Assembly (NCBI GenBank): GCA_038040445.1
Contig: JBBPIG010000004.1
Coordinates: forward strand, 1 to 64,000
DNA: 64,000 nucleotides
Reading direction: 5' to 3'
Origin: Acidobacteriota bacterium
Lineage (GTDB): Bacteria > Acidobacteriota > Blastocatellia > UBA7656
Positions 17,072-26,130 of this stretch are shown in pieces; position 1 is the first letter of the stretch, and every line of letters starts with the position of its first letter. The notes under the pieces were generated by a model, which saw nothing but the letters and a program-made list of their open reading frames with translations, did not search any database and was not told the DNA's origin. The position numbers and the translations under genes were made by a program.

Positions 17072-17472
17072 AGCTCAATATGCAGCGGCAGACAAGGAGT
17101 GATCTACTGACCACAACCTACCGCCCACAATGATCAGCGCAATCGCGATGCCCAAGCCAAGCAAGTGGTACTCGAAGCAGTCACCTCAAGATCAGTCCCA
17201 CGACACTGCCATCTGTTTCCAATAGCGATCTCAGCATAACGAGTCTACGTCGAGGCTGAATGCCATCTTGGTCCTTGTTAAGCACCTGGCAGCACCTGGC
17301 ACGAGTGCGGCGCAAACGCTAGTTAAAGCGAAAAGGGATTCACACTCGCTTTGTTCAGACAGGAGAAGGATTGAGGTGTTCTGACTATGACGAATGACAC
17401 GTCTGGTTCTCAGTTTCGCCTTAAGAGCCGTCGTCAGCGCAAAGCTGATTGACTTGCAAACACCATTCAGAA
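17072..17472. other. Intergenic region, no gene
   Basis: The 401 bases between the response regulator and the pilX-like remnant contain no credible coding frame. A short direct repeat, AGCACCTGGC twice, is at about 17280-17300. The region probably includes the 3' ends of both convergent transcripts, but no strong terminator hairpin was seen. Confidence 0.4.
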
Positions 17473-17880
17473 CTATCTTTTGATTTGCCGCCAGGAGTAG
17501 AGCTTGACCCTGCCGATGGCATCACCCTGGTTCAGGTTCAGTTGGAAGCTGCCCGTGACCATATTGAGCGCGTCAACCGGCGAGTTGCTGACGTGCGGCC
17601 AGTTAAATGCGATCATCTGTCCATTGATAATTCCGTTGCCGCTCAACTTTACCGCCTCGCCTGCGTAGCTGACGCCGGTAAACGCGATGTTTGCCGCGAA
17701 ATCGCCATTGACCCAGATGTCTTCCACGGCCATACGGAAGGCATTATTCAAATGGCGCAATGGCTCAGGGAAGGAAACCTGACTGACAAAGGGGCCATTG
17801 AGGTATTTGAAGGTCGTGGCTCCATCAGCCTCGACTGCTGATGCTGAACAGGCGACAGCAGCGAAACGTGCCTTAGTTGG
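17473..17880 (-). pseudogene. Partial duplicate of the pilX-like gene 3' end
   Basis: On the minus strand an open frame runs from about 17880 to the stop at 17473, with no good ATG (only a TTG near 17760). Its last 90 residues repeat the end of the neighbouring pilX-like protein. AVEDIWVNGD, AFTGVSYAGEAVKLSGNG, INGQ and SWRQIKR match AVEDLKINGD, SFTGVSYAGEQVELSGSG, INGQ and SWRQIKR there. The rest of the gene is absent and the two copies have diverged at many residues, so it is an old partial duplication. It starts about 50 bp after the parent stop and lacks a ribosome site. It could still be translated as a coupled small protein; I call it a remnant. Confidence 0.7.
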
Positions 17881-17927
17881 TAAGAACAGCCCGTCGCGTT
17901 GAAGGAAGCCCCGCGTCCCGTCGCCTG

Positions 17928-19766
17928 TTACCGTTTGATTTGTCTCCAGGAGAACAATTTTATGTTCCCGACCGAGTTGCCGTTATTGAGCGTCAGATTG
18001 AAGCTGCCTGTTATGGTATTAGCTGAAACAGGCGATCCACTGACGTTACGGTTGCTCATCGAGATGACCTGTCCGTTGATGTCGCCACTCCCGCTCAATT
18101 CGACTTGTTCGCCCGCATAGCTGACTCCGGTGAAGGAGATCGCCGTGTTATTGTCGCCATTAATCTTGAGATCCTCCACCGCAGCCAACAACATATTGAT
18201 ACGAACGAATGGCGGAAGCAGCGGCGTATTTACGTTAACGAGGTTGGCAGTCATGTTTGGAGTTCCACTGATCACAATTGATCCTGTGGCCAGGATGCTT
18301 ACATTAAGCGGCGCCCCATTCGAACCTACGTTGCCAGTCAGAACCACGCGCCCGCCATTTGGAGTGCTGGGATTTGCACCCGTTGGGCCATCGTTATAGT
18401 TGTCTTGACCGACGACGTAGTACGTTTTTCCACCTGCTAACATCCCGTTGTTATTGACGAGGATGCCCCAACTGGCATTCGTGCCGCCGGAGTAACTCCA
18501 GCCAGTGTCTGCCGTGACCATCTTTGCGACGGCAGTCACAGCGCCACCTGGCGTGGCGCGTGTAAACTCTACGGCCGCGTCATTGCTCTGTTGGACCTTA
18601 GTAGCTGCGGCGTCCGAATCAAGCTGACTGGCAAGTACCCCGTAGTCCACACCCAGTCTCTGGGCTAGCGAAGAAAGTCGTCTGGTTGCCTTGTTGCCAT
18701 TTACGTCTCCCGTGGCGTCGTTGGGATCGGAGGTGTGGGCGCCATCCGCAAAGCTGGGATCTATGAGAATTCTATCCGCCCTCCTGATCAAGAAATCTTG
18801 AAGGCGGGGAGGGGTAGCAGGTCCTCCGGACGTCAAAGGCTCAGTTGTGACGAAGGCGGGGATATCGAGCCGCGCCTGGCCGCCACCATAGAATCCACCC
18901 ACATGCCCGGCGGCGGCGGTAGTATCAGGCAGAATGTTGGAGCAAGCGGTAAAGGTCTGTTCAACTTGCCAGTTGTTTCCGCCTCCCTGGGCAATTACGA
19001 GATTGGCATTTGAGTGGATACCGCCATAGATACCGCTCACTTCCATGCTGCCGCCTACATTAATGTCTTCATTCGCGGCCAATGCCGGATAGGGCAAGAA
19101 GGCAACCCACCCTTCGAGCGTTACCGATGCATTGGCGAAGGTGCCGGTCGAGTAGATGACCAGTCGGTTGTTTAGATCAACACTCGGATTGTTGGGGTTT
19201 GGAAATGCGGGTACGCCAACAGTCTCCGGAAACGTGGCCGCCGGAATGAAATTCGGCACACTGGGGGTTGTCGCCCCCCATGGTTCGTCGTCGATAAGGT
19301 TCACTCTGTAATACGCGTCGGGCACTGGGACCGGCTGCCCAGTAGCCGGATCGATCCTGGCGCTGCGGAGTTGGTAACCACGGCTCGGGTCTTCATTAAC
19401 GATCATGTTGGCCCCCGCTGTGAACCACGCCGAGTTGGCGGCGCTAAAAGGATTGTAGTTGCCCAACAGGTATGATTGGTCCAGTGGCCCTGGACGAAGC
19501 AGAAGCAAATCGGTGAAGCCAGGATTAGGGGTGTTTGGCGGCGGGATGTAGTTCATGACCAGGCTCGCTGCGTGATTCAGCCCCGCCTCCGCGGCCTCGA
19601 GTGCGACGGTCTGATTTCCGTATGTGTTACTCACACCCAGTTCGGAAATTGCCGTCAGACTCATGCCCATCGTGAGTGCAAGGAGAAGCGCTAGCGTAAG
19701 CAGCGCCATAATCAGCGCGGCCCCGCGTTCGCCGTTGTCGCGTGTCTGCATCGTTTCGTCAGTCAT
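17928..19766 (-). CDS. PilX-like type IV pilus assembly protein (large)
   Basis: A 612-residue protein, start ATG 19766, 17 bp after the pilW-like gene. The N-terminus has the PilX layout: RGAALIMALLTLALLLALTMG (about 14-34) is a hydrophobic helix after a short basic leader, then LGVSNTYGNQTVALEAAEAGLNHA, typical of PilX_N. The remainder (about 60-612) is a long, Gly/Asn-rich extracellular part with beta-helix-like strands, e.g. GGSMEVSGIYGG and NGDNNTAISFTGVSYAG. PilX proteins are minor pilins located at or near the pilus tip. At 612 residues it is much longer than classic PilX (about 170), so it may carry an adhesive or capping domain. It is the last intact gene of the operon. Confidence 0.85.
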   Translation of the reverse strand: MTDETMQTRDNGERGAALIMALLTLALLLALTMGMSLTAISELGVSNTYGNQTVALEAAEAGLNHAASLVMNYIPPPNTPNPGFTDLLLLRPGPLDQSYLLGNYNPFSAANSAWFTAGANMIVNEDPSRGYQLRSARIDPATGQPVPVPDAYYRVNLIDDEPWGATTPSVPNFIPAATFPETVGVPAFPNPNNPSVDLNNRLVIYSTGTFANASVTLEGWVAFLPYPALAANEDINVGGSMEVSGIYGGIHSNANLVIAQGGGNNWQVEQTFTACSNILPDTTAAAGHVGGFYGGGQARLDIPAFVTTEPLTSGGPATPPRLQDFLIRRADRILIDPSFADGAHTSDPNDATGDVNGNKATRRLSSLAQRLGVDYGVLASQLDSDAAATKVQQSNDAAVEFTRATPGGAVTAVAKMVTADTGWSYSGGTNASWGILVNNNGMLAGGKTYYVVGQDNYNDGPTGANPSTPNGGRVVLTGNVGSNGAPLNVSILATGSIVISGTPNMTANLVNVNTPLLPPFVRINMLLAAVEDLKINGDNNTAISFTGVSYAGEQVELSGSGDINGQVISMSNRNVSGSPVSANTITGSFNLTLNNGNSVGNIKLFSWRQIKR

Positions 19767-19783
19767 AATAACCCTGTTCTCGT

Positions 19784-20419
19784 CTATCGATTCCTTAGCC
19801 TGATCGTCGCGTTGTAGCTCACCTCGCGATAGCGCGGGTCTCCGATCGCGATACCGCTTGGCGCCGCGACCAACCGCACGTGAATCGCTTTATTCGTGTT
19901 GCTCGCCCCGTTCGGATCGGTGAAGGTCACGCTGCGAATATTTTCGGCGATGGTAACGCTCAACGGCGGCGTCACGGTGTTATCGTCCATCACGATCCAA
20001 CTGTTGGCTGCATCCAACCGAAGCGTTACATTCTCAGATGTCACTATCACATCCGAGTTGGAGGAAATCGTCGCGGTGTTCAGCGTGTCTCCGTTCAAGT
20101 CGCTTCGAAGCTGGATCGACGAAGACGAGATCGCGGTCCCTGAAGCAGTCGCCGGCGCCAGCAACGAAACAAAGTTGGTGGGATTGACCGTCGTATTGGC
20201 GGTGGGATTCGTGCCCGCGCTGCGGATTATTTCGTTCAACCGCGCGACCGCGAAGCGAGCGTTGCGCTGGGCATCCGCGTACGCCTCCTCGTACCTGTAA
20301 GTCTGCTGGAACCTATTTAGCAGCGAAAACGCAATACCCACCACTATCGTCAACACCATTAGCGCTATGATTAGCTCCATCAAAGAGAAGCCGCTCTCAT
20401 ATTTTCTTTCCGGTTTCAT
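19784..20419 (-). CDS. PilW-like type IV pilus minor pilin
   Basis: A 211-residue protein, start ATG 20419. A prepilin cleavage motif follows a short basic leader: GFSLMELIIALMVLTIV (residues 10-26), with Glu at the fifth position of the mature chain, so it is processed by prepilin peptidase (PilD). YADAQRNARFAVARLNEIIRSAG continues the N-terminal helix. The C-terminal part (about 60-211) is beta-rich and matches PilW-type minor pilins in layout. The gene lies between pilV-like and pilX-like genes with gaps of 7 and 17 bp, so the four are co-transcribed. Such minor pilins prime pilus assembly. Confidence 0.85.
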   Translation of the reverse strand: MKPERKYESGFSLMELIIALMVLTIVVGIAFSLLNRFQQTYRYEEAYADAQRNARFAVARLNEIIRSAGTNPTANTTVNPTNFVSLLAPATASGTAISSSSIQLRSDLNGDTLNTATISSNSDVIVTSENVTLRLDAANSWIVMDDNTVTPPLSVTIAENIRSVTFTDPNGASNTNKAIHVRLVAAPSGIAIGDPRYREVSYNATIRLRNR

Positions 20420-20426
20420 AGATTGC

Positions 20427-21041
20427 TCAGTTCCTAACTATTATCGTCGTGACCGTGAACCCGCTCGCCAAATTTGGCGGGGCACCGATTTGCGCCACGT
20501 TGATCGTTACGTAGCGAACATCGGCGGTAGCCCCCTGCCTCACCTGCCAGGTGATATTAAGATCGCCCACAGGAGTTCCCGATGCCGTAGCGTGATGCGG
20601 GTTGGCTGGGTCAAGCGTGTAGGTGTATGTCGCCCCCACTGGTGTCGGCGTAGGTGTGGGGCTAGGTGTCGGGCTGGGGTTAGGCGTCGGGGCTGTCAAT
20701 AAGTAAGCAGTGTTAGGCCGGGTAAAGTTCAAGATGGTTGGTTCCGATCCCGACACGCTCGCAACAGCCGGCACCGAGCCGCCAATCGTGAGCATAGGAT
20801 CTGTTAAGGTCGGGGTCCATCGCGCCGTGCGAAGCCTGTCAACTTGATCCTGAGCAGCGGCCGCCAGCACGTTCAAAGTAGCCGAGATCGAATTGGCGCG
20901 AGAAACATAAGCCGATATTCCAACAATCGAGACGAGACCGAATGTGACGACCACTATCGCTATCAGCATCTCGATCATCGAGAACCCACTCTCGCCGGCA
21001 CTGGGTTGTAAAAGCCTCTTGTCGAATTGTTTTTCAGTCAT
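20427..21041 (-). CDS. PilV-like type IV pilus minor pilin with PT-rich insert
   Basis: A 204-residue protein, start ATG 21041. The prepilin motif is GFSMIEMLIAIVVVTFGLV (19-37), followed by SAYVSRANSISATLNVLAAAAQDQVDRLR, the PilV/PulJ-like helix. Around 120-138 lies a Pro/Thr/Ser stretch (PNPSPTPSPTPTPTP), which is unusual for a pilin and looks like a flexible or glycosylatable spacer. It lies 15 bp downstream of the fimT-like gene in the minor pilin operon. Assignment to PilV rather than PilW rests on the motif and gene order. Confidence 0.82.
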   Translation of the reverse strand: MTEKQFDKRLLQPSAGESGFSMIEMLIAIVVVTFGLVSIVGISAYVSRANSISATLNVLAAAAQDQVDRLRTARWTPTLTDPMLTIGGSVPAVASVSGSEPTILNFTRPNTAYLLTAPTPNPSPTPSPTPTPTPVGATYTYTLDPANPHHATASGTPVGDLNITWQVRQGATADVRYVTINVAQIGAPPNLASGFTVTTIIVRN

Positions 21042-21056
21042 CGCTTCTACTCCTGA

Positions 21057-21566
21057 TCACTGGACGCTAATCCTGCCTCGCAAGTTGACGCTCACCGTCG
21101 CGGACCTGCCAGAGCTTTGGAGCACCAGGTTCTGCGCTACAGCGCCGATAGGTAACTCGCCGCGCGAGTTGAAAGTAATCGCGATTGGATTGCCACCTGG
21201 GAAGGTTGTAGTGACTCCGTCCGGTAGGGTGCCCCAGTAATAGCCTCCTTGCAGAGGGTCGTCAGGATCACTCGTATCTGGGGCGCCGTCACCATTAAAA
21301 TCAAACCCGTACCGGCCGGTATTATTATTGAAAGAAAACGTCACATTTCTGTTCTTAGCCATTGCAAGAGCGCGCACAGCGCTTAATCGTTCAGCCAAAT
21401 GATCGGCGGCGCTGCGAAGGTTGTAGGCTCTTATCGCCCCGCTTACAGCAGGCAGCGTGAAGGCAGTCACGATAGCTACTACGAGAGTCACCATCACCAC
21501 CTCGACTAGGGATACGCCGGCATCTGATCTTCCACTAGCTGTGGCTCGTGGTGTTTTGTTGAACAT
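21057..21566 (-). CDS. FimT/GspH-like minor pilin
   Basis: A 169-residue protein. The start is ATG 21566, seven bases after GAGGGAG; a GTG two codons upstream is the alternative. The prepilin motif is GVSLVEVVMVTLVVAIVTAF (about residues 17-36), followed by LRSAADHLAERLSAVRALAMAKNRNVTF, a good match to the GspH/FimT helix. The C-terminal half is beta-rich, with DFNGDGAPDTSDPDD resembling a Ca-binding loop (DxNxDGxxD). It is the first gene of the operon and lies about 75 bp downstream of the predicted sigma-54 start point. Confidence 0.87.
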   Translation of the reverse strand: MFNKTPRATASGRSDAGVSLVEVVMVTLVVAIVTAFTLPAVSGAIRAYNLRSAADHLAERLSAVRALAMAKNRNVTFSFNNNTGRYGFDFNGDGAPDTSDPDDPLQGGYYWGTLPDGVTTTFPGGNPIAITFNSRGELPIGAVAQNLVLQSSGRSATVSVNLRGRISVQ

Positions 21567-21650
21567 AATCACACTCCCTCATGGCGCGGATTGCCTCCAT
21601 TGCTATCCAGCACGTTCAAGACGTCCTTTGGATCGAACAACCTGACTTAG

Positions 21651-21666
21651 AGCAATAGGGGTGCCG
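21651..21666 (-). promoter_or_regulatory. Sigma-54 (-24/-12) promoter of the minor pilin operon
   Basis: On the minus strand the 16 bases read CGGCACCCCTATTGCT. Against the sigma-54 consensus TGGCACRNNNNTTGCW the GG and GC are 10 bases apart as required, GGCAC and TTGCT are exact, and only positions 1 and 7 differ. The predicted start point near 21640 leaves a leader of about 75 bases to the fimT-like gene. Type IV pilin genes are often sigma-54/PilR dependent. Nothing else was recognised in 21567-21939 apart from a small hairpin GGTGAGGTAATCACC near 21790. Confidence 0.65.
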
Positions 21667-21939
21667 CTAGACAAGATGAATCGTCATGTGTCTGTGAGAC
21701 CGGCGAAACGCAGCGGGCGGGCAACTCGACAACGACTGCGTCGGCGTTAGCTCCAACGAGGACGAAGAGAATCGCGGTTGGGGTTACCCGGTGAGGTAAT
21801 CACCAGGGCTTGACCATCTGTCAAAAAGACTGGCGACAGTCCGCGCCCGCCGATTAGCGTACCTTACACGCCTGGTAATACGCTGAACGCGCTGTCACAC
21901 AAGAACACAGTTTGGAGAGCGGGGGGGGCGGCTTTCGGC

Positions 21940-22485
21940 TTAACGGAATATGTCTTTGCAGTCTCCGCCTTGGACGCGGTCCTTGATGCATCGCAGCATC
22001 AAATCCTCAAGCTCACCCTTTGACGTGAGCGGAACCCATTCGCTGCCGGTGACCGCGTTTGTCATCCCCTCGAACTTGGCATAGACGCCGACCTGAGAAC
22101 TCTTCGGCGTGGCCGGAGTGATCTGAAAGCGAAGCACGAATCGGCCCCTGACCCAGTTGCGCACATCGACCGCCGGCGTCTCGCAGTAGTGCCCGAGCTG
22201 ACTCTTGGTTGCTATGCCCTTGATGAAAACGACGGACTTCGTGAGCAAAGTGCATTCGCCAGTTGTAGAGTTGCAGTCCTCCTTGTCGAGCGAAATCTCA
22301 CGTGTTTCGAGCATCTGCTTCGTTATTGACAACACCTCATCGCGCGGCGAGAGGATAACCGAAGGGTTGGCCAGAGGCTTGACCGGCTTCGGCTTGCTAA
22401 ACTCCATCTGCGCGAGCGCAGTCATGCATGTCAACAAAAGCGCGAGGACTACTCGTGAGGCGGGCGCAATTACTCGGTCGGACAT
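21940..22485 (-). CDS. Exported hypothetical protein
   Basis: A 181-residue protein of no recognised family. The start is ATG 22485 (MSDRVIAPASR), behind AGAGGAACAAGTTA; the longer frame to 22545 has no site. Residues 5-28 are a signal peptide ending in TALAQ. Residues 60-181 include four cysteines (CNSTTGEC, HYCETP, LRCIKD, GDCKD), which may form disulfides in the periplasm, and the strand-like segment RGRFVLRFQITPATP. Mid-protein wording such as YAKFEGMTNAVTGSEWVPLTSKGELE suggests a compact domain. It lies between the pilin operon and a glycine-zipper protein on the same strand; no functional link is evident. Confidence 0.7.
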   Translation of the reverse strand: MSDRVIAPASRVVLALLLTCMTALAQMEFSKPKPVKPLANPSVILSPRDEVLSITKQMLETREISLDKEDCNSTTGECTLLTKSVVFIKGIATKSQLGHYCETPAVDVRNWVRGRFVLRFQITPATPKSSQVGVYAKFEGMTNAVTGSEWVPLTSKGELEDLMLRCIKDRVQGGDCKDIFR

Positions 22486-22585
22486 TAACTTGTTCCTCTT
22501 AGCTGATGTGGACTGAACCATAGCAGCACCCCTGAGTTTATTCAAGGAACCCTCAGTGATCAGTCCTTACCCATACTCAGACGTG

Positions 22586-23227
22586 TCATCGACGATTGGC
22601 GCGGATCAGCATCTCAGTGCCGCTCTCAAGTTTCAGCTCCTTGCTACCCTCAATTGCTATCGAGCCCGCACCTGCCGCACCACCAACTATCATTCCGATA
22701 GCCGCGCCTTTTCCACCACCCGCAATTCCGCCGATCACAGCTCCGGCCACTGCGCCAATGCCACTTCGCTTGAGCGTCTGCTTTCCGCGGCCACCTGATT
22801 GGACGCGTCCTTCCTCATCGACGTTCTTCGCCGAGTCGGAATCATAGACGCGCACGACCTCGGCGCGCAGTGGGCCAGTCCGCCCATCCACAAGTCTAAT
22901 GGAGTCGAAGGACAAGCTCATCGTCGTGCGTCCCTCAACGCGTCCTGACTTCGATATCGAGCGAATGTGGCCTGTTACTTTCGCCTCCTCGTAACGTGAT
23001 GGATTAACCACCGTTGCGGTGAACCGGTCGCCAGCACGCGCTTCTTTGCTCGACAGGGTATCGTTGAGTCGTATTCGCAGTTGAGTCCCTGCAGGCACGA
23101 GCACCACCGTCGCAGGCCGCCGACGCGTGCGCCTCGTCTGGGCGTCCGCAGTGGAGTCCGGCAGCCCACCCAAAACAATCGCCGCCATCAGCATCAGCTT
23201 CGCAGCGGTAATCAAACTTCGTCTCAT
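22586..23227 (-). CDS. Exported protein with glycine-zipper C-terminus
   Basis: A 213-residue protein, start ATG 23227 after GAGGAGAAAGCAA. A signal peptide runs to about residue 30 (STADAQ). Residues 35-130 are a beta-rich domain (VLVPAGTQLRIRLNDTLSSKEARAGDRF and following) that recurs in Acidobacteria-like exported proteins. Residues 150-195 are a Gly/Ala zipper (GIGAVAGAVIGGIAGGGKGAAIG and GGAAGAGS), a hydrophobic hairpin that packs in membranes. The combination suggests an envelope protein held in the outer or inner membrane. It is 100 bp upstream of the preceding exported protein and likely in the same direction of transcription. Confidence 0.75.
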   Translation of the reverse strand: MRRSLITAAKLMLMAAIVLGGLPDSTADAQTRRTRRRPATVVLVPAGTQLRIRLNDTLSSKEARAGDRFTATVVNPSRYEEAKVTGHIRSISKSGRVEGRTTMSLSFDSIRLVDGRTGPLRAEVVRVYDSDSAKNVDEEGRVQSGGRGKQTLKRSGIGAVAGAVIGGIAGGGKGAAIGMIVGGAAGAGSIAIEGSKELKLESGTEMLIRANRR

Positions 23228-23405
23228 TTGCTTTCTCCTCGTTTAGTGCTGCCACAATAGAAGCGTCCCGTTAGGTGAATATTATACACACGTGCGAGCC
23301 AGGAAGGGCATGCGGCTCGCTCGCGGCAAGGTATCAGCGGGGGCGCTTGTGGTCGAGGCCCGCGCTTCAACGACCAGCTTCATCAATCCATCGGTGCGAA
23401 GTCTC

Positions 23406-23434
23406 TTTCAAATGATGTTGCCAGCCGATATAAT
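23406..23434 (+). promoter_or_regulatory. Candidate sigma-70 promoter before the second subtilase
   Basis: TATAAT at 23429-23434 is an exact -10 box. TTTCAA at 23406-23411, 17 bases upstream, is a modest -35 match. This would start a transcript near 23441, about 50 bases before the subtilase ATG at 23494. It is a by-eye match in a 266-bp gap. Confidence 0.35.
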
Positions 23435-23493
23435 TCCCCCTGCTCAGCGTACGAGCGCAGGGTAAGCGGATTAGACTGTTTTCTCTTGTACAA

Positions 23494-26085
23494 ATGAACC
23501 GATTGACTGCACAAAGGATCAACCTTTATCTGGTGGCGTTCGCAGCCGCGATGGTGTTTTTCCCGGCGCTTCTCTCGCCTGGTGCGGCTTCGTCTGACAT
23601 TAACCAACCAGCGCGGAGCGGCTCGATTCGCGATCAGAACTTAATCCTTTTCAAACGGGCGGCCCTCGACACAGCGGCGCGCCGCGATCTGGACACTTCA
23701 AGAGAAGACCAGCAGGTTATGTCCGCGATGAGTGTTTCGGCCTCGAAGCGCACGCGCATAGTTCAGTTCGCGGGTCCAATCAGATCAAAGTGGATTGATG
23801 CGCTTCACGCAGCCGGCGCCGAGATAGTCGGCTATATTCCGAACAACGCCTACATCATTCGAGGTGCTCCGCGCGATCTCGCGCGCGTGGCGAAGCTCAA
23901 TGCCGGAGCGGATTGGGAAGACGCGCGCCCGATACGATGGATGGGTCGGCTGCTTGCAGTTCAAAAGCTCGACCCAACGTATACCGATGAAATGCTCGGC
24001 GGCCCGTCCCGAAGAGACGCCGAGGTAGAGATCGAGTTGATAGATTCAACCGATTCCGCGGCGGCAATTGAGGCGATCAATAGCACGGCATCGAGCATCA
24101 ACCGCGAGCCCAGGAAGTTCCTCAACTTCGTTATTCTTTCGGTCACCTTGCGGACGGATCAATTGTTGGATATCGCCGGTCTCGATGAAGTGCTGTTCGT
24201 GAGTCCAGCTCCCAAACTGAGGTTGCATGATGAACGCGCGGCTCAAATAGTCGCTGGGAATTTGAGCGCGGACGGCAAGCAGCCAAGCGGGCCCGGCTAC
24301 ACGGCCTGGCTGGCGGAGAAAGGGTTGGACGGCCAGCCCGACTTTGTTATCGACTTCGCGGATTCGGGGCTCGATCGCGGGTCTGCTTCGCCAACCCAGC
24401 TTCACCCGGATTTTCTCGACTCGGCTCTCCGCAGCCGCGTGGCGTATATGTTCAACTATGCGACTGACGGGCTGATAGACGATCGGCCCGGGCACGGCAC
24501 AATCGTGGCGTCAGTCGCCGCCGGGCGAGGCGACAGCAGCCGCGACGATGCGCCAGGCTATATGTACGGGTTGGGCGTCGATCCTGCCGCGAGGCTGGGC
24601 GTCTCTCGAATATTTGATGACAGAGGGCGGCAGCCGTCTACCTTGAGCTTTACCAGCGTCGCGTCTATCGCGTACGCTGCCGGCGCTCGTGCTTCGAATT
24701 GTAGTTGGGGCAGCTTTCTAAACACCTATGACGCCACAGCGCAGGAATACGATGCGCTTGTCCGGGACGCTCAACCGACGGTCTCCGGCAATCAAGAGAT
24801 GATCTTCGTCTTTTCAGTCGGCAACACGGGCGCCGGGGGACATGTGGGGTCGCCCGGAACCGCGAAAAACGTCATCTCGGTTGCGGCGAGCGAGAACTAC
24901 AGACCGGAAGGATTTGACTCTTGCGACTTCGACGGCGGCGGCGCAATAGGGCCGGACGGCGCGGACAGTGCACTCGATATCTTGAGGTTCTCATCGGGAG
25001 GGCCGACCGCGGACGGGCGTGCGAAGCCCGACATCGCGGCGCCTGGAACACACGTCTACGGCGCCGCGTCTCAATCACGGGGCTTCTTCGGCGAAGGTTT
25101 GTGCGCGGGCCGACCCGTTTTTCAGCCGCCAGACCAGTCGCTCTACACGTGGTCTTCAGGAACGAGCCTGGCTGCGCCTCACATCACCGGAGCGGCGTCG
25201 CTTGTGCGAAGGTACTTTGTCTCGCGGAACGTGCTTGGAGACGCTCGCGCGCCCTCGCCGGCGATGACCAAGGCTTACCTGATCAACTCTGCTTCCTACA
25301 TGACCGGTGAGAATGCTGGTGGAAACCTACCGGGTGAAAGGCAGGGCTGGGGTCTTGTGGACCTGTCCCGGTCGTTTGACGGCGCGCCGAGAGAGCTGGT
25401 TGATCAGACAAAGCTGTTCACGGAAAGCGGCCAGGCGTTTGAGGTGCAAGGCTCGCTCGCTGACCGGTCGCGTCCGTTGCGGGTGACGCTTGCGTGGACC
25501 GACGCACCCGGATCGCTTGTTGGACCGGCCATAGTCAACGACCTTGACCTCGAAATTGTAGTCGGCGGCGTGACCGTGTATCGCGGCAACAACTTCGCAG
25601 GCGCCTACTCAGTCGAAGGGGGCGAGGCTGACAGACTCAACAACGTTGAGTCGATCTATCTTCCACCAGACGCGATACCTCAAGGTTTTCAAGGCGACCT
25701 CACAATCACGGTGCGCGCGGCAAACATCGCGGGCGACGGAGTGCCTGGGAACGAAACGAGTCTCGATCAGGACTTTGCCCTGGTAGTCTACAATATTGCG
25801 GCGACCGTCCCGCCTCCTCCTCCGCCACCTCCAAGAAATGGCCCGCTCATCTTCGGCGTGACCTACGTGAAGAAAACCATCACAATCGTGGGACGCGATT
25901 TCACTGCCGCCGCTCTAGTGGAAATAAACGGACGGATGATCGACCGGCTTTTTGAGTTTGACTCAACGGCCAATTCTCTGCGCATCAGGCTGAAACGCGG
26001 CAAACTCAACCTGGGCGACGGTGATAATCACATCGTCTTGATTGAGAACCACGAGCGGTCGCAGCCTTTCGTGCTGCGGCTCTGA
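23494..26085 (+). CDS. Secreted S8 subtilisin-like protease with C-terminal TIG-like domain
   Basis: An 863-residue protein. The start is ATG 23494; the ribosome site is weak. Residues 1-35 are a signal peptide, and about 50-240 is a long propeptide-like region. The triad is Asp290 (FADSGLD), His334 (GHGTIVAS) and Ser558 (SSGTSLAAP), with Asn444 in SVGNTG. The catalytic domain is followed by a P-domain-like jelly roll (about 640-770, RPLRVTLAWTDAPGSLVGP and DLDLEIVV) typical of the large subtilases. A Pro-only linker (VPPPPPPPP) leads to a C-terminal 80-residue IPT/TIG-like domain (GVTYVKKTITIVGRDFTAAA). Probably active, secreted and surface-retained. No neighbour shares its strand. Confidence 0.92.
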   Translation: MNRLTAQRINLYLVAFAAAMVFFPALLSPGAASSDINQPARSGSIRDQNLILFKRAALDTAARRDLDTSREDQQVMSAMSVSASKRTRIVQFAGPIRSKWIDALHAAGAEIVGYIPNNAYIIRGAPRDLARVAKLNAGADWEDARPIRWMGRLLAVQKLDPTYTDEMLGGPSRRDAEVEIELIDSTDSAAAIEAINSTASSINREPRKFLNFVILSVTLRTDQLLDIAGLDEVLFVSPAPKLRLHDERAAQIVAGNLSADGKQPSGPGYTAWLAEKGLDGQPDFVIDFADSGLDRGSASPTQLHPDFLDSALRSRVAYMFNYATDGLIDDRPGHGTIVASVAAGRGDSSRDDAPGYMYGLGVDPAARLGVSRIFDDRGRQPSTLSFTSVASIAYAAGARASNCSWGSFLNTYDATAQEYDALVRDAQPTVSGNQEMIFVFSVGNTGAGGHVGSPGTAKNVISVAASENYRPEGFDSCDFDGGGAIGPDGADSALDILRFSSGGPTADGRAKPDIAAPGTHVYGAASQSRGFFGEGLCAGRPVFQPPDQSLYTWSSGTSLAAPHITGAASLVRRYFVSRNVLGDARAPSPAMTKAYLINSASYMTGENAGGNLPGERQGWGLVDLSRSFDGAPRELVDQTKLFTESGQAFEVQGSLADRSRPLRVTLAWTDAPGSLVGPAIVNDLDLEIVVGGVTVYRGNNFAGAYSVEGGEADRLNNVESIYLPPDAIPQGFQGDLTITVRAANIAGDGVPGNETSLDQDFALVVYNIAATVPPPPPPPPRNGPLIFGVTYVKKTITIVGRDFTAAALVEINGRMIDRLFEFDSTANSLRIRLKRGKLNLGDGDNHIVLIENHERSQPFVLRL

Positions 26086-26130
26086 GTTGGAAGGTAGAAA
26101 GCAGAAGAGCAGCAAGTTCCGCCCTCCGAT

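Noticed and set aside
16604-17114. Minus-strand frames over the response regulator
   Set aside because: They are antisense shadows of a receiver domain with all key residues on the plus strand.
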